From Odobenus rosmarus divergens (taxonomy: Eukaryota; Chordata; Mammalia; Carnivora; Odobenidae), in the NCBI RefSeq assembly GCF_000321225.1, contig NW_004451517.1, positions 744,001 through 808,000 of the forward strand: a DNA stretch of 64,000 nt, written 5' to 3'. The position numbers and the translations under genes were made by a program. A model generated the notes under the pieces. It was given only the letters and a program-made list of their open reading frames with translations. It had not been told where the DNA came from and did not search any database. Shown here piece after piece: positions 1 through 10,330 of this stretch. The stretch's first letter is position 1, and the number at the start of each line of letters is the position of its first letter.

Positions 1-294
1 ATTCCAGGGCAGGTGATAGGCATAGGAAGAATCTCCTCATCTCTGAAAAAGCAGCTCTCAGGAATGTTTCCAGTTCCGCACTAAGAGGGCCTCTAGGGAT
101 GGTGGAGCCTCTTGTTTCTTATTCCAAGGCAGGTGGGCGGTGTCCTCGGAGTGATGGCCATCTGATGTTTGGTTATCCCACCTCCTCCATATACCCTCCC
201 TATGGTAACTGTGTCTCACTTTCCTTCTGCAGACCCAACCTCCCCCAGTCTCAGTTCACAGGATCTGAGCAAAGCTTATTGCCTGCCCCTCCTT
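1..294. other. Non-coding stretch, no gene recognised
   Basis: Mixed-composition sequence. The only open frames are short, overlap in several frames, and have no recognisable domain. It may include the decayed 5' part of the following LTR. Confidence 0.4.
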
Positions 295-700
295 CTTCTA
301 AAGGCTGAGCACATGGCTGAGACTTCACATGCTCCTTGCCTACAGGGATTGGCTAGGGGACGTGGGTGTTGCCCAAGCAAAGCCTGTGATCCAGGGGCTG
401 TTCTGCTGGAAATGAGATCTTGAAGAGGATGTAGGATCTAGAGTTGTTGGCAGCCATTTTGTTGCTATGGGGGAAGAGCCTGAGAAGAAAACCAACATGG
501 CAGGGAGTAGAGCAATAGGACAGAGAGAGAGAGAGAGAAAGAATGGATCTTGTTGCTGTTATGTAAGCTCCTGATCCAGCCTTCCCTTCCAGACTTACCC
601 TTCCATTTTTTAATCACATGAGCCAATACTCTTTCCTTAAGCCGGATCAAGGTCCTTGTCACTTACAACCAAAGACATTCCAACTTACACATAAGGGAAA
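295..700 (+). mobile_element. Ancient MaLR-like solo LTR
   Basis: The order of landmarks matches an old mammalian LTR seen several times in this window: a CACATGGCTGAG-like segment, a GGCAGCCATTTTGTTGC segment, an internal GAGAGAGAGAGA run at about 519-540, then ATGAGCCAATA...CTTAAGCC and a 3' end of the form TGTCACTTACAACCAAAGACATTCCAAC. No coding remnant. The family name (MLT1-like) is from memory; the assignment as an LTR fragment is fairly secure. Confidence 0.55.
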
Positions 701-824
701 GGAACAGAGAATCCTTGGTGGGTGAGAAGCCATTTGTAAGGAGCCACCAGCTTCATCTTGGCTACCATCAAATGGCATTTCCAAATTGCAAATTCATTCT
801 GTGGGATATATTTTGAAGGAAGAG

Positions 825-945
825 TTGGCAGGATTTGCTAATTGGATATGGGGTGTAGAGAAGGAGAATGTCAGGAATCGCTTTGAGTTTTTGGCTTGGG
901 CAACTGCAAGAATGGGGCAGCCATTAACTGAGGTATTCTCATGGG
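825..945 (-). mobile_element. L2 fragment, antisense
   Basis: The stretch with GGTGTAGAGAAGGAGAATGTC...GAGTTTTTGGCTTGGGCAACTGCAAGAATGG...GCCATTAACTGAG follows the reverse complement of the L2 3' region (GACTCCAAGGTTTTTGGCCTGAGCAACTGGAAG). Highly diverged, so an ancient mammalian-wide LINE fragment. Confidence 0.55.
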
Positions 946-1290
946 ATCAAGAGTCCCACTAGGCAAATGGAGCTGTGAATACTTACTTTAACAGAATGTC
1001 AGCCGGTTGAATCTGTTTTTCAAGTATGGATTCAAAAACATGTGCAGAGTTTCTGCTAGCTTAATCAAAAGTCCTTTTATTTTGTCGTGGGAAAATACGA
1101 CTGTGCCTGGGTTCTGTGCGCAAAGCAGTATTTCAGACTTTTCTTTTTTGTAAAGTGATTATCACCTGCCTATGGGTTAGCCCCTTTGGCTTATTGGCCT
1201 TCTAAAATGTCAACGGTAAATGGAAACATTTGCAAAACCTTATCTGAAAGAAGATTTCTTTAAAGCTTTCATCCTAACAGAATTCAAAGG
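946..1290. other. Unique AT-rich stretch, possible conserved non-coding element
   Basis: No repeat recognised. Words such as AGCTTAATCAAAAGTCC, GTGATTATCACCTGCC and ATTTGCAAAACC are typical of transcription-factor-rich non-coding DNA. Conservation cannot be judged from a single sequence. Confidence 0.25.
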
Positions 1291-3185
1291 ATGAAGAATA
1301 CTGTATGCATGAGCCAGTGTCCTTGGTCCCCCTCTGGAGGTGACAGGAAGTGAGGACACGGAAGGGCAGGACCTGAGGGCGCCAAGGACCTAAGAAGGCG
1401 CTGAGCCGCCCTCTGCCTCCTGGAGGAGCTCCAAGTTCCCCAACTTAAAAACAGAGAATCAGAGGCCTGGAGTGGGGTCTGGGTGGGATTTGGGGCCAGA
1501 GGAGGCCTAAGCTGCACTCTCTGGGTGGGAGCCAGTGCCGGCGGCAGACACTGGCGAGTCCCTGCCACGCATGGAGCAGATGAGAAGTGGCTGCCGGGCT
1601 CTGCGCCTCTGCAGCGGGCCCACCTCTGCCTGAAGGGCAGGCCCAGCTCTGGGGGCGGAGGCCGCCTTCTCTCCTGCCTCTCTGGCGGAGGTGCAGAAGT
1701 AGTGGAGGCCAGAGTGGCCTTGGAGAGACTGTCGCCTGGATGCACGGGATGAAGGATGCTTCGGACGCTGCCTTCGAGAGCCTGTGACCCAGGACGGGCG
1801 GGATGTCATCCACCCCAGTGGGTACCAGTCTGCAGGGATGATGGCCTGTGACCTGGTGTGCCCCCAGCTCTGACGGCGTGCCCGCAAGGGCCTCAGGGTT
1901 GCACACGTGGCCTAGGACAGGCGCATCCAGGGCGGATGCAGATTTCCTGCACCAGCTGAGTGAGGGGCCCCAGGAAGCCGCGGGTGGAGTTATGGAAAAA
2001 GCATCGCATTTCCTTCTGGGGCATGACATTTGTGCCTGACTCATGGTGGGGTTTGTCCAGGATCATTAGGAGGCGTACACGAGCTTGCTGTGAGAATGTA
2101 AATTTTGTTCAGTTTGGATATAGATTCATGTCTCTAATAAGAGCCCATGTGGGGTGACCCGGATGCCCCCCAGGTACCGCCCAGCCTGTGTCTGCCTTTG
2201 GGCTTCGGATAAGTGGGTGTCGGGTCAGCACCCGCCTTTCCCGCCCATCCCTGCCCATCTTGGCCTCCACCCCTCCTGCCTTGGCCGTCCCGGACCCCTA
2301 GCTCCAAATTCTTCTCCCCAAGTTCTGCAGAGCTCCCCCCAGCTCAGGTCGTGCCTCTTCTCACTCAAAGCCCTGAAGGCACTCAGAGCCCAAAGTCCTC
2401 CAATTAACAGGGGTCCTTGCTCAGAAACCGCTGGAATGATAGACTGCATCTGAGGCAGCAAGCCCCACCTTGCACAGAGCAGGTGCTCAGCCACTGCGGG
2501 TTTCTCGGCACCCCCACAGCTCAGGGTGAAAGGTGTGTAGGAGGGTGTGTGGGAACCTCTCCCAGGCCGTGATGGACCCCAGCTGGACGGGAGGCAGTGC
2601 ATCCTCCCGTCCTGACAGCTGGCCTCTGGCGGCATGGTCTTCAGGGCCCTCCTCCGGGGCCAGATCACATTTGCAACGATTGCAGGTGCTGGAGGTTCGG
2701 GGAAGCAAGTCAGGGAGGAGGCAGTGGAGGGGCAGAGGCCCCAGGAGGTTCCACTTGCAGAGAACCCCTGTTTATGTGCAGCCATGGAGGGGTCCTGAGA
2801 GGGAGCCATCAATCTGGGAGACTTGGAACTTAACCTTCAGGGCTGCAAGTGTCTGCTTTTCTCTGTCACACGGGGACCTGCCCCTTCCTGGGCAGGGATT
2901 AAACATTCAGCTTCCTGGAGGTCTGGGTCAGGCAGGAGCGCCCAGCTGGGTCACCTCCTGGGTGCGATTCATTCCTGGCTGGGAGTGAAGGGGTCAGAAT
3001 CCCCAGCCTCTCCTTGACAGGAGCAGGAATTCACTCAAATTCTGAATCAGTTTGTAGCCCTGGCTGATCCTTGCTTTCTGGTGGCCCCAGCAGAAAAAAA
3101 AAATTAAAGAAAGCTCTGGAAATAATGGGGCTGACACACAAAGATGGTATTAAAAAAAAATTCAGTGTAGTGGGGCTCAGAATAG
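1291..3185. other. GC-rich non-coding stretch, no gene recognised
   Basis: Mostly GC-rich sequence with many overlapping open frames on both strands. These are expected from GC-rich stop-poor DNA. None shows a recognisable domain or a consistent splice frame. Short A runs begin at about 3095 and 3151, next to the following L1 remnant. Confidence 0.45.
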
Positions 3186-3189
3186 ATCC

Positions 3190-3655
3190 AAACTGAAAAT
3201 GCCACAAATGTCCAGTGATGGGGGACGTTAAAAAAAAAAAAGTAGCATAGTCACAAAATGGAATACTAGCCAGTCATTGAAAACCAGTGATGTGTTTGGT
3301 CAAACGACATGGCATTGCAGTTTTATATATCAGAACAGCTGGATATTGGTGATGTCATGCAGTTTGAACATAGATCTGCATTTCTATAGATAATACGAGC
3401 AAAAAGGCAAAATATTGAACAATAAGGAAAGCAGGAGCTCACTTTTGTACAACAAATGTATTTATATGTGTGTATTTCCACATGCATTATAAAAATATAT
3501 AAATAGGTAGAGAGAGAGACACACACACACACCAAATGGGTGGCAAATATAAGCATTTGAAATTGCTCTTATGCCTGTTAGTATTTGATTACACTGCTTT
3601 TCCAGTGTCAATGTATAATTCTTATGATCAGAGAGTAATATATTTTTTAGCAGTA
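3190..3655 (+). mobile_element. Old L1 (L1M-type) 3' UTR fragment
   Basis: Shows the classical old-L1 3' UTR phrases: AAATGTCCAGTGATGGGGGACGTTAAA, ACAAAATGGAATACTAGCCAGTCATTG and, near the end, CTTTTCCAGTGTCAATGTATAATTCTTATGATCAGAGAG. An A run (about 3229-3241) and a CA run (about 3519-3531) lie inside. Non-coding remnant. Confidence 0.6.
3517..3533. repeat. (CA)n microsatellite
   Basis: Short GAGAGAGAGACACACACACACAC run inside the L1 3' UTR remnant. Confidence 0.8.
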
Positions 3656-3729
3656 AAGATGTAGCAGAAGCTGTTGGGGTGCCCCAGTTTGGGGGGAATG
3701 CCCCTCCCCCACTGCCCTCGTGGTCACAC

Positions 3730-3870
3730 AGGTGGCTCCCAGGAGCCAAGCTCATACCACATGACCCTCTCCCAGCTTTGGTGACGACTGACCCACGCTG
3801 GGCCAATCAGAGTCCCTTCCCTGAGAAGGTGAACTTGAGACAGGGAAGAGGTCCGACTTTGAACCCTCGT
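3730..3870 (+). mobile_element. MaLR-like LTR fragment
   Basis: Contains the GGGCCAATCAGAGTCCCTTCCCTGAG motif that recurs in several LTR copies of this window (for example at about 14847). Short and diverged. Confidence 0.4.
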
Positions 3871-3969
3871 TTGGGGGCTGTGGGGCAGCCCCCCTGCAAA
3901 CAGCCCCCCACCAGCACACCACCACTAACAGCAATAACAAAGCAGCATCAGCAGCAGGGCTGAAGCGGA

Positions 3970-4112
3970 TGGAGCCCTTACTGTGTCCCAAGGACTGGGT
4001 GCTTCTCACGTCCAAACTCATCTGTCCTCCCAGTTTTAAAGAAGAAGAAGAAGCTAGAGCATAGTGCGGTTAAGTCACCTGCTGCCTGGGACTCAAACCC
4101 CAGCTGATCTCT
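3970..4112 (-). mobile_element. MIR, antisense
   Basis: Reads as reverse-complement MIR: ACTGTGTCCCAAGGACTGGGTGC, CCAGTTTTAAAGAAG, GGTTAAGTCACCTGCTGCCTGGGACTCAAACCCCAGCTGAT. A small (GAA)n expansion sits at about 4041-4055 in the core. Confidence 0.6.
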
Positions 4113-4424
4113 ACGAGGGAGAGTCCGTATGTCCATGACAGAAACCTTGACTGATAAGATCCCCATCTGGGGGGACCCCTTGCACGCCACCGTGGAGGAG
4201 CCCACCTGGCTCAGGAGGCCCGTATCTCCTCCTGCACTCCTGGCCACACTCACAGAGGTGTGGTGTGGGGAGCGAGGAGGGGAGAGGAGGGGACTCCTCC
4301 TGGTTCCTGGCGGCAGAGACTCTGAATCGTCTGTGAGCCCCCTGTTGGCCTCATCAGTCACGGTCTAGCAAGGGCTCTTGGCTTGCCTTTGAATATGAAG
4401 CGTGGATCTGGACCCCCATCTCCA
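4113..4424. other. Non-coding stretch, nothing recognised
   Basis: Unremarkable sequence without a recognisable gene or repeat. A purine-rich GGAGGGGAGAGGAGGGG tract lies near 4277-4293. Confidence 0.35.
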
Positions 4425-4750
4425 AGTGTTGCCCCAGCCTGGTTCTGGCCACCACCCTCTCTCCTGGATGAGCCCAGCAGCTCCCCTCCAGCCTCCCTGG
4501 CTCTGGCCTTGCCAGATGGGCCCCCATCACACCCCTGCACAAACCCTCTGAGGGCTCACCTTGGCCCCTGAGGTAAGGGCTGCAGGGCCTGACGATGTAG
4601 GAGAGCTGGCCTAGCCCCCACCCCGACCCCACCCCAATTCAGCACGTGCCCTGCCTCCCCAGCCTCACCGGTTCCCTGCTGCTGGCACCTCCTGGGTTCT
4701 GTCTGGCCTCCGGGACTTTCCAAACACTGTCCCTCTGCGAGGAGCGTAGA
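4425..4750 (+). mobile_element. L2 fragment
   Basis: Follows the L2 3' region order: CTCTCCTGGATGAGCCC..., CACAAACCCTCTGAGGGCTCACC, GGGCTGCAGGGCCTGACGATGTAGGAG (compare GGCCCTACATGATCTGGCC). Ancient and indel-rich. Confidence 0.45.
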
Positions 4751-4755
4751 CCAGA

Positions 4756-4895
4756 GCAGATAATCATCATTTATGGAGCACTGACCACGGGCCAAGGACA
4801 GTTCTAAGCACTTGGCATGTATGCTCTCATTAAAACCTCACAGTGGCTCAGCCGCCTCTGTGGTGTCTTTCAGGAAACGGAAGATTGGAGTGACC
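4756..4895 (-). mobile_element. MIR, antisense
   Basis: TTTATGGAGCACTGACCACGGGCCAAGGACAGTTCTAAGCACTTGGCATGTATGCTCTCATTAAAACCTCACAG matches the reverse complement of the MIR 3' half closely in order. Confidence 0.75.
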
Positions 4896-5094
4896 CCTGA
4901 GCGTGGAGCTCACGGGACCCCAGGCAGCCCGGTTCCCGAACTTGTGCTCCCCGCAGTGCACCACCCTGCCTGAGAGCCCCGCTCTCAGATTTGCTAAATC
5001 TGCATCCCCAGCTCTGAGCGAGGCGCCCGTGAATCGCAGAAAGCCTGCTGATCAGCAGCGCCGTGCAGGGGGAGGGACGGGAGGGCCTCCGGCC

Positions 5095-5250
5095 TGGGTG
5101 GGCCTGGGTCTGAGTCCAGCTCTGCTACCTCCTAGCTGGCGGACCTGGAGCCTGCGACCTAGACTCTCATGGCCTCAGTTTCCCCTTCTGTAAAATGGAC
5201 GCTAAAACCGTTACCTCACTGCGGTGGTTGCGGGGCAGGGGACATGGGAC
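5095..5250 (+). mobile_element. MIR
   Basis: GGTCTGAGTCCAGCTCTGCTACCTCCTAGCTG...CTCATGGCCTCAGTTTCCCCTTCTGTAAAATGGACGCTAAAACCGTTACCTCAC is a clear sense MIR core. Confidence 0.8.
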
Positions 5251-6034
5251 AAAGCGGCGGGCGCACTCCATGGCCCGCACACAGCAGGTCGAGCTGCCGG
5301 CAGGTCGCGGCCGGGCCTGCTGGTGTTTTTGCTACTGCGACTCGGTATGTCTGAGGAAGTGTCGGTCAGATGCGAGCTGCTTCAGGAGGCCTCCTGCTCT
5401 TTCTGGGGGGGGGGCCGGCTTGGAGCCCATGGGCCCCCTAAAGAGGAGCAGCCGTTCTCCAGAGATTTTTTCTGGATGGAGAGCGGGTCCTGTTTGCAGG
5501 AGCAGAGCAGCCTGATCCTCAAAGTCTATTCCCCGTTGGCGGCCTTGCCGACCGCTCAGCACTGAGTCACATAACTGGAGACATTGGGGGCCCAGGCGCC
5601 GGGATGGCCGTTCCTTGCTGGGCCCCCTCTCCCCATCTGCAGGGAGGAGGCCGCGGAGACAACCCGATGAGATAATGCAGGTGGAGTGTTGGGCCGAGCG
5701 TCCGGCCCTTGGGGGGCGGCCAGGGGGTGCCGTTTGGTTCATGAGCCGAGGCGCCACCCTCTCGTTGGGTGGCCTTGGGCACAGCCCGCAGCCTCTCTTG
5801 GCCCGTCCTCCTCACCGATAGAGGGGATGATCCCTGTTTTCCAGGGCGAGTCTCCCGAGTCTCCCAGTACCCGAACCGGAGCTAGAACACAAGCTCTCTC
5901 TCATCGCCGGGCTGGGTGCGGCTCTCAGCCCGCCTTCCAAGTCACCGAGGTGTGCCCCGAGCCCATGAGAACAATTAGAGCTAGTTTGCAGCGAGCACTC
6001 CCACGTGTCTCTTCCTTCCTCCTCACAGGGACCT

Positions 6035-6160
6035 GGACACTGGGTGGTCTTCACCCCTTCTTGCGGACGACCCATCCGGACTCCGAGAGGCGAAGCCACT
6101 TGCTCGACCCCCAGAGCCGCTGGGTGGCCGGCGGCAAGCCTCGGGGTGGGGGGGTCTGAC
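6035..6160 (-). mobile_element. Diverged MIR-like fragment, antisense
   Basis: CCGAGAGGCGAAGCCACTTGCTCGACCCCCAGAGCCGCTGGGTGGCCGG resembles the antisense MIR phrase GAGAGGCAAAGTCACTTGCCCAAGGTCACACAGC. Strongly diverged. Confidence 0.35.
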
Positions 6161-6944
6161 ACGAAGGGACGCCCTCCTAACAGCCACATCGCAGTGTCCC
6201 GACCAGAAGGGCTCCAAGGCCCTCAGGCCCCTCCCCGGGCCCCCACAGGCCTTCCAGAAGCCCGGCTGGCCCCGCGTGGACGTCCAGCCCAGCAGGCTCT
6301 GCCAGCCCCGCCCAGCATTTGCACAGCCTTCCAGAAGAGCAGCAGTCTGTTTCCCAAACTGCCGCCCCGCAGCTGCCCCTGCTGGCTCTGTGGGGACTGG
6401 GAGGGGGCACTGAGATCACAGGGAAGGGCCGGCCCCGGGGCTGGAGGCCTCACCCCAGAGCAGCTCTGGGGACGGCGCTGGGCCTTTTTCAGCCTCGCGC
6501 ACTCATGAAACCGGGTTGAACCAAAGGTCAGGTTTTACTGCAAATCTAGAAAGATCCTCGCTGGTCAGCCAACCCAGGAACCGGCTCTGTGAAAGGGCTA
6601 CGGGGGGCTTTCCTGGCCATTTTCACGGCAGCTTTTATGACTTGGTGGGTGGAAAATGGAGAGCCGAGCCAAGGAATTCTCTGGCTCCTTTTGAGTCGGC
6701 AGCGTGCTGGTAACGGTGGTCGGGGATGCACGAGCCTGGGAGGGCTCCACAGAGGCAGGTTCGCCCCGCGAAGGGAACCCGGGCTGGAGTAAGAAAGGAT
6801 GACGCCGAAGGCAGTGGCAGGAAGGCTCAACAGAGGCAGAACTGGTCAGAGCCAGACGTGGTCAGACCCGGAACAAGGGGATATTTCCCGCAGACTAGAG
6901 GTGCAGAGACAGAAGTACCCAGCGGGTTCTGCATTCATCCTCCT

Positions 6945-7475
6945 CGTGCTCCATTTTGGAAATGCATCACCCTTTGCCCTGGGACGGCGTTGTGCCTCCC
7001 ACCAAAAAGAGGGGTCTGTCCCGCCCTCCTGGAATCTGGCTGGTGTGTGGCTTGCTTTTGACAACAGCCTCTGGCAGAAGAGATGCTGCCCCCGTTCCAA
7101 CCCCCCCCCCCCGGATGCTGTGCACACTTCTGGTCCACCTCGGGCCCCACTGCCCACGCCCCCCCCCCCACTGCTGGGAAACAAGCTGGATTGGCTGGCT
7201 GGGGAAGGAGAGACATGGGGTCCAGTCACTCCCCCACCCCAGTGCCCACCATTAATGTGAGCGGGTAATTTGAGAACAGCTAGCCCTCAACCTCTCTCTG
7301 CAGCTGACTGCAGACACAAGTTCAGTCCCAGCCTCGATCGGTGGAGTCCATCCTAGATCAGCAGAACCTTCCAGCTGACCTATCTATTTGTGAGAAACAA
7401 TAAGCGGTTGTCGTTTTAAGTCACTCAGTTTTGGGGTGGTTTGCTATGTAGCAGTGGGTCACGGATACATACCCT
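6945..7475 (+). mobile_element. MLT1-like MaLR LTR
   Basis: Sense landmarks: CCCTCCTGGAATCTGGCTGGTGTGTGGCTTGCTTTTGACAACAGCCTCTGGCAGAAG, then a 3' end with GAGAAACAATAAGCGGTTGTCGTTTTAAGTCACTCAGTTTTGGGGTGGTTTGCTATGTAGCAGTGGGTCACGGATAC. Two C runs (about 7104-7114 and 7160-7169) lie in it. Solo LTR without internal sequence. Confidence 0.65.
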
Positions 7476-7494
7476 CTCTCACTTTCCCTTTAGT

Positions 7495-7673
7495 CAGCAC
7501 CCCCATCCTGGCTGGTCCTTCTTCCTATCCAATCCTCCTGGCCATTGCATGCTTCGGTGATTGTCTTCCACGTTAGAGTGGCTGCTCTGCGGGACAGGAA
7601 CCGGGTCTGTCCCATTCAGTAGAGCCTGGCATAGGGTCCAGCATATATCGAGACTTTAATAAATATTGGTGGA
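7495..7673 (+). mobile_element. L2 3' end, left of a SINE insertion
   Basis: Ends in TAGAGCCTGGCATAGGGTCCAGCATATATCGAGACTTTAATAAATATTGGTGG, the L2 3' terminus. The Can-SINE that follows landed in this terminus, and the word TATTGGTTGAATGGA resumes after it. Confidence 0.7.
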
Positions 7674-7834
7674 GGGACACCTCTGTGGCTCAGTTGGTTA
7701 AGTGTCTGACTCTTGGCTTTGGCTCAGGTCATGGTCTCAGGGTGGTAAGATCGAGCCCCATATCGGACTCTGCACAGGGTGTGGAGCTTGCTTAAGATTC
7801 TCTCTCCCTCTGCCCCTCCCCCCTCTAAAAAAAG
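7674..7834 (+). mobile_element. Can-SINE (older subfamily)
   Basis: tRNA-derived head (GGCTCAGTTGGTTAAGTGTCTGACTC), body GATCGAGCCCCATATCGGACTC, pyrimidine-rich CTCTCTCCCTCTGCCCCTCC and a short A tail. Diverged head and short tail suggest an older insertion. TATTGGT-type words on both sides look like its target-site duplication. Confidence 0.85.
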
Positions 7835-8020
7835 TATTGGTTGAATGGATTAATTAATGAATTAGTTAGTGCTTATTTGGTTTAATGTTTATGGACCGGA
7901 AGCTCCATGAAGGGGGACCCTGTTTGTCTTCATCTCCATCATCCCTCAGTGTTAAGCTCAGTCACTAGCACACAGTAGATGCTTCATAAATGCTCACTGA
8001 ATAAATGAATGAATTTGTGT
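7835..8020 (+). mobile_element. L2 3' end
   Basis: AAGCTCCATGAAGGGGGACCCTGTTTGTCTTC...CACACAGTAGATGCTTCATAAATGCTCACTGAATAAATGAATGAA is an L2 3' terminus with its terminal tandem repeat. Confidence 0.75.
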
Positions 8021-8195
8021 GCATCCCACACACTGCAAGAAACTAGAAGATGAGACGTCTCTGTGTGCGTCTGTGCCTATGTGAACACGTAGCGATTCCA
8101 CTTTGATCCAACCCATTGCATGTCCTAGGCTGTAACTCAAAGCAAATTTTCACTGGTGTGGACTGTATGGAGGACCACTCGGCAGGGGACTGAGT

Positions 8196-8660
8196 GGAAT
8201 AGGTTTTGTGGTAGGTGGGATACTCGCCCCCCAAATGTCCACATCCTAATCCCTGAAACCTGGGAATATATAACCTTACCTGAACAAAGGGACTTCGCAG
8301 ATGTGAATAAGGACTTTGAGAGGGCAAGATGATCCTGGATTATCCAGGTGGGCTCCATGTAACCCCAGGGATCCTTATGGGGTGGGGGGGGCAGGCAGGA
8401 GGGTCTGAGTCAGGAGACAGATTGGAAGACAATGCGGTGCTTGTTCTCAGGAAGGGGGAAGGGGCCAGGAGCCAAGGGATGCTGGCAGCATCTAGAAGTT
8501 GGAGAAGACAAGGAAATAGATTCTCCCAGAGAGCCTCCAGAAAGACACCCAGCCTGGATTTCTCAAGGAGACCCATTTCAAACTTCTGATCTCTAATGTT
8601 GTAAGAAATGTGTGTGGTTTTAAGCCACTAAGTTTGAGATGATTTACTACAGCCGCCAGA
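8196..8660 (+). mobile_element. MLT1-like MaLR LTR
   Basis: Starts GGTGGGATACTCGCCCCCCAAATGTCCACATCCTAATCCCTGAAACCTGGGAATAT and runs through ACTTCGCAGATGTGAATAAGGAC to TTGTAAGAAATGTGTGTGGTTTTAAGCCACTAAGTTTGAGATGATTTACTACAGC. Near full-length solo LTR. No internal region. Confidence 0.7.
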
Positions 8661-9001
8661 GGCATCTCATTCACCTTTAACCACTTTCTTTAGTGAACAG
8701 TGACTTGGGTGTGTCCCAGGCTCTGCGAAAGGCTGGTGCCACCTTCAGGACCTCAGAGAAGGGCCTCATGCACCGCCCCCCCACTTCTGAGGAGGTCAAC
8801 CCGGAACTGTTCCCTGCGGGCTGCCTGAGGTTTGGGAGGTGACTTTTCAGACACTGCAGTAGAGAGAGGACCTGGAGCGATGCCGCGTGGGCAGCGTCAG
8901 TGCAGGTAAGGTCTGGCTGGCTTTGGGGACCAGTGGGGTTTCTCCGGACACATTTACAGAAGGCAAACCTCCTTGGTATTTTTTTTCAGGAGATGTAATT
9001 C
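8661..9001. other. Non-coding stretch, nothing recognised
   Basis: Short unique sequence between an LTR and a SINE. It has no convincing open frame or motif. Confidence 0.35.
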
Positions 9002-9014
9002 AGACTCTGTAATG

Positions 9015-9130
9015 CATTTTTTTTTTTTCAAGATTTTATTTTTAAGTAATCTCTACACCATGGGGCTCAAACTTACAACCCTGAGATCAAGAGTCAGTGT
9101 TCTACAGACTGAGCCAGCCTAGGCGCCCCA
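9015..9130 (-). mobile_element. Can-SINE, short variant, antisense
   Basis: Reverse complement begins GGGGCGCCTAGGCTGGCTCAGTCTGTAGAACACTGACTCTTGATCTC and ends in an A-rich tail (T run at 9016-9028 on the plus strand). Flanked by AGACTCTGTAATG at 9002-9014 and again at about 9132-9144, a clear target-site duplication. Confidence 0.9.
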
Positions 9131-9219
9131 TAGACTCTGTAATGGATTTTGTAAAAATGTTTCCCTGTCTGGCATGTGGTCTCCTCATGCTGAAAACATC
9201 TCTAGGTTTTCTTTGGGGG

Positions 9220-9780
9220 GTGACACTTGCCCCCGTTCCAGTCCACCTAACGTGGGCTCACATCATCCACCCCTGCGATGTAGGTGATCCCGTCACACAG
9301 GCCCAGCCAATCAGTGAATCCCACTTCCTAGACTACAGGGATTGGTTCAGGGATGAGCATGTGACCCAGGTTTGTCCAATCAGAGCCAACATGGACCCTT
9401 CGACCCTACCTCTGGGGTGAAGGGAGTTGCTCTTCCTGGTGGGGGCTCTGGGAGGACAGGATGGAATCCTGGGGTTGCTGGCAGCATCTTGCCATCCCAA
9501 GGGGAGATTCTGCATGAGAATGGAGCTAACACCCAGGAATGCAGAGCTGAGGGTGGAGGGAAAAACACGGGGGTGGGGGGTGGGGAAGGGGGGTGGATTG
9601 AGAGAGAGAGAGAGAATGGGTGACATTGTCAGAGCCCCTGGATGGAGCCACACCTGACTCCGTCTACTTCACAACTCCTGGATAAGCCAGGAAAATCCTC
9701 CCTTGTCCATCCCTAACCCAGTGTGAGTGGGGTTTTCTGTCGCTTGCAGCCAAGAAAGCCCTCTCTAGTACATAACCATA
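9220..9780 (+). mobile_element. MaLR-like solo LTR
   Basis: Shares the family landmarks of the copies at 295-700 and 14785-15435: GCCCAGCCAATCAGTGAATCC, GTCCAATCAGAGCC, GGCAGCATCTTGCC, a GAGAGAGAGAG run near 9600, GAGCCCCTGGATGGAGCCACACCTGACTCCG and a 3' end GGGGTTTTCTGTCGCTTGCAGCCAAG. No coding part. Confidence 0.55.
9569..9597 (+). repeat. G-rich tract with G-quadruplex pattern
   Basis: Four or more G runs of 4-6 bases separated by one or two bases (GGGGGTGGGGGGTGGGGAAGGGGGG) inside the LTR. Confidence 0.6.
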
Positions 9781-9799
9781 ATGACAGAGCTACAAGGAC

Positions 9800-9950
9800 T
9801 CTTTGACTCCATTAGGTTTAATACCCACCTTCATTTTGCAGTTGGAGAAACAAAAGCCCAGAGAGCCCATGATACTTGCATGAGGTCACACAGCAGGTCA
9901 TGCCAGAGTCAAGACTGGTCCCAGCTTAGGACTCCTTTCTCTGCCCTGTG
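9800..9950 (-). mobile_element. MIR, antisense
   Basis: CATTTTGCAGTTGGAGAAACAAAAGCCCAGAGAG...TTGCATGAGGTCACACAGCAGGTCATGCCAGAGTCAAGACTGG is the antisense MIR core. Confidence 0.7.
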
Positions 9951-10254
9951 GTGAGGTGAGTCAGTGGACCTCATTCCTGCCCACCAAACATCCTTTACGT
10001 GAATGTCCACGAACCTGAAAGCAAGAGTTTGTAGTTAGGCTGGATTTTCATGAGGCTGTGCGGAGACTGCTGGCCCGGACAGGCCACACCACAGAACGGA
10101 ACTGTGGATCTGGGAGCCGGTGACTGGGGCAGGAGGCTGGAAATGCGAATGGTAGCTCCCAGCTGCATGCTGGTGCTCAGCCGTGGCACTTCCGCTCTCC
10201 TGAACTCTTCCCCTTGTTTGTAAACCCGGCATAACAACAATGCTGGTGTCTTTC

Positions 10255-10330
10255 ATTCAGTCATTTGACTAACGTGTATTGAGCAGCTGCTCTATGCCAG
10301 GCACTGTCTGCTGCTACAGCGTGGGGCCTC
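10255..10330 (-). mobile_element. MIR fragment, antisense
   Basis: TTGACTAACGTGTATTGAGCAGCTGCTCTATGCCAGGCACTGTCTGC matches the antisense MIR 3' end. Confidence 0.6.

Larger units (their letters stand above)
4900..6940. other. GC- and CpG-rich stretch, no promoter or exon recognised
   Basis: Local CpG density is high, for example about 5260-5345 and 6060-6150, well above the rest of the window. Several diverged MIR pieces lie inside. Open frames overlap on both strands and show no domain. It could be an orphan CpG island or an isochore effect. No TATA box with a downstream conserved exon was found. Confidence 0.4.
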
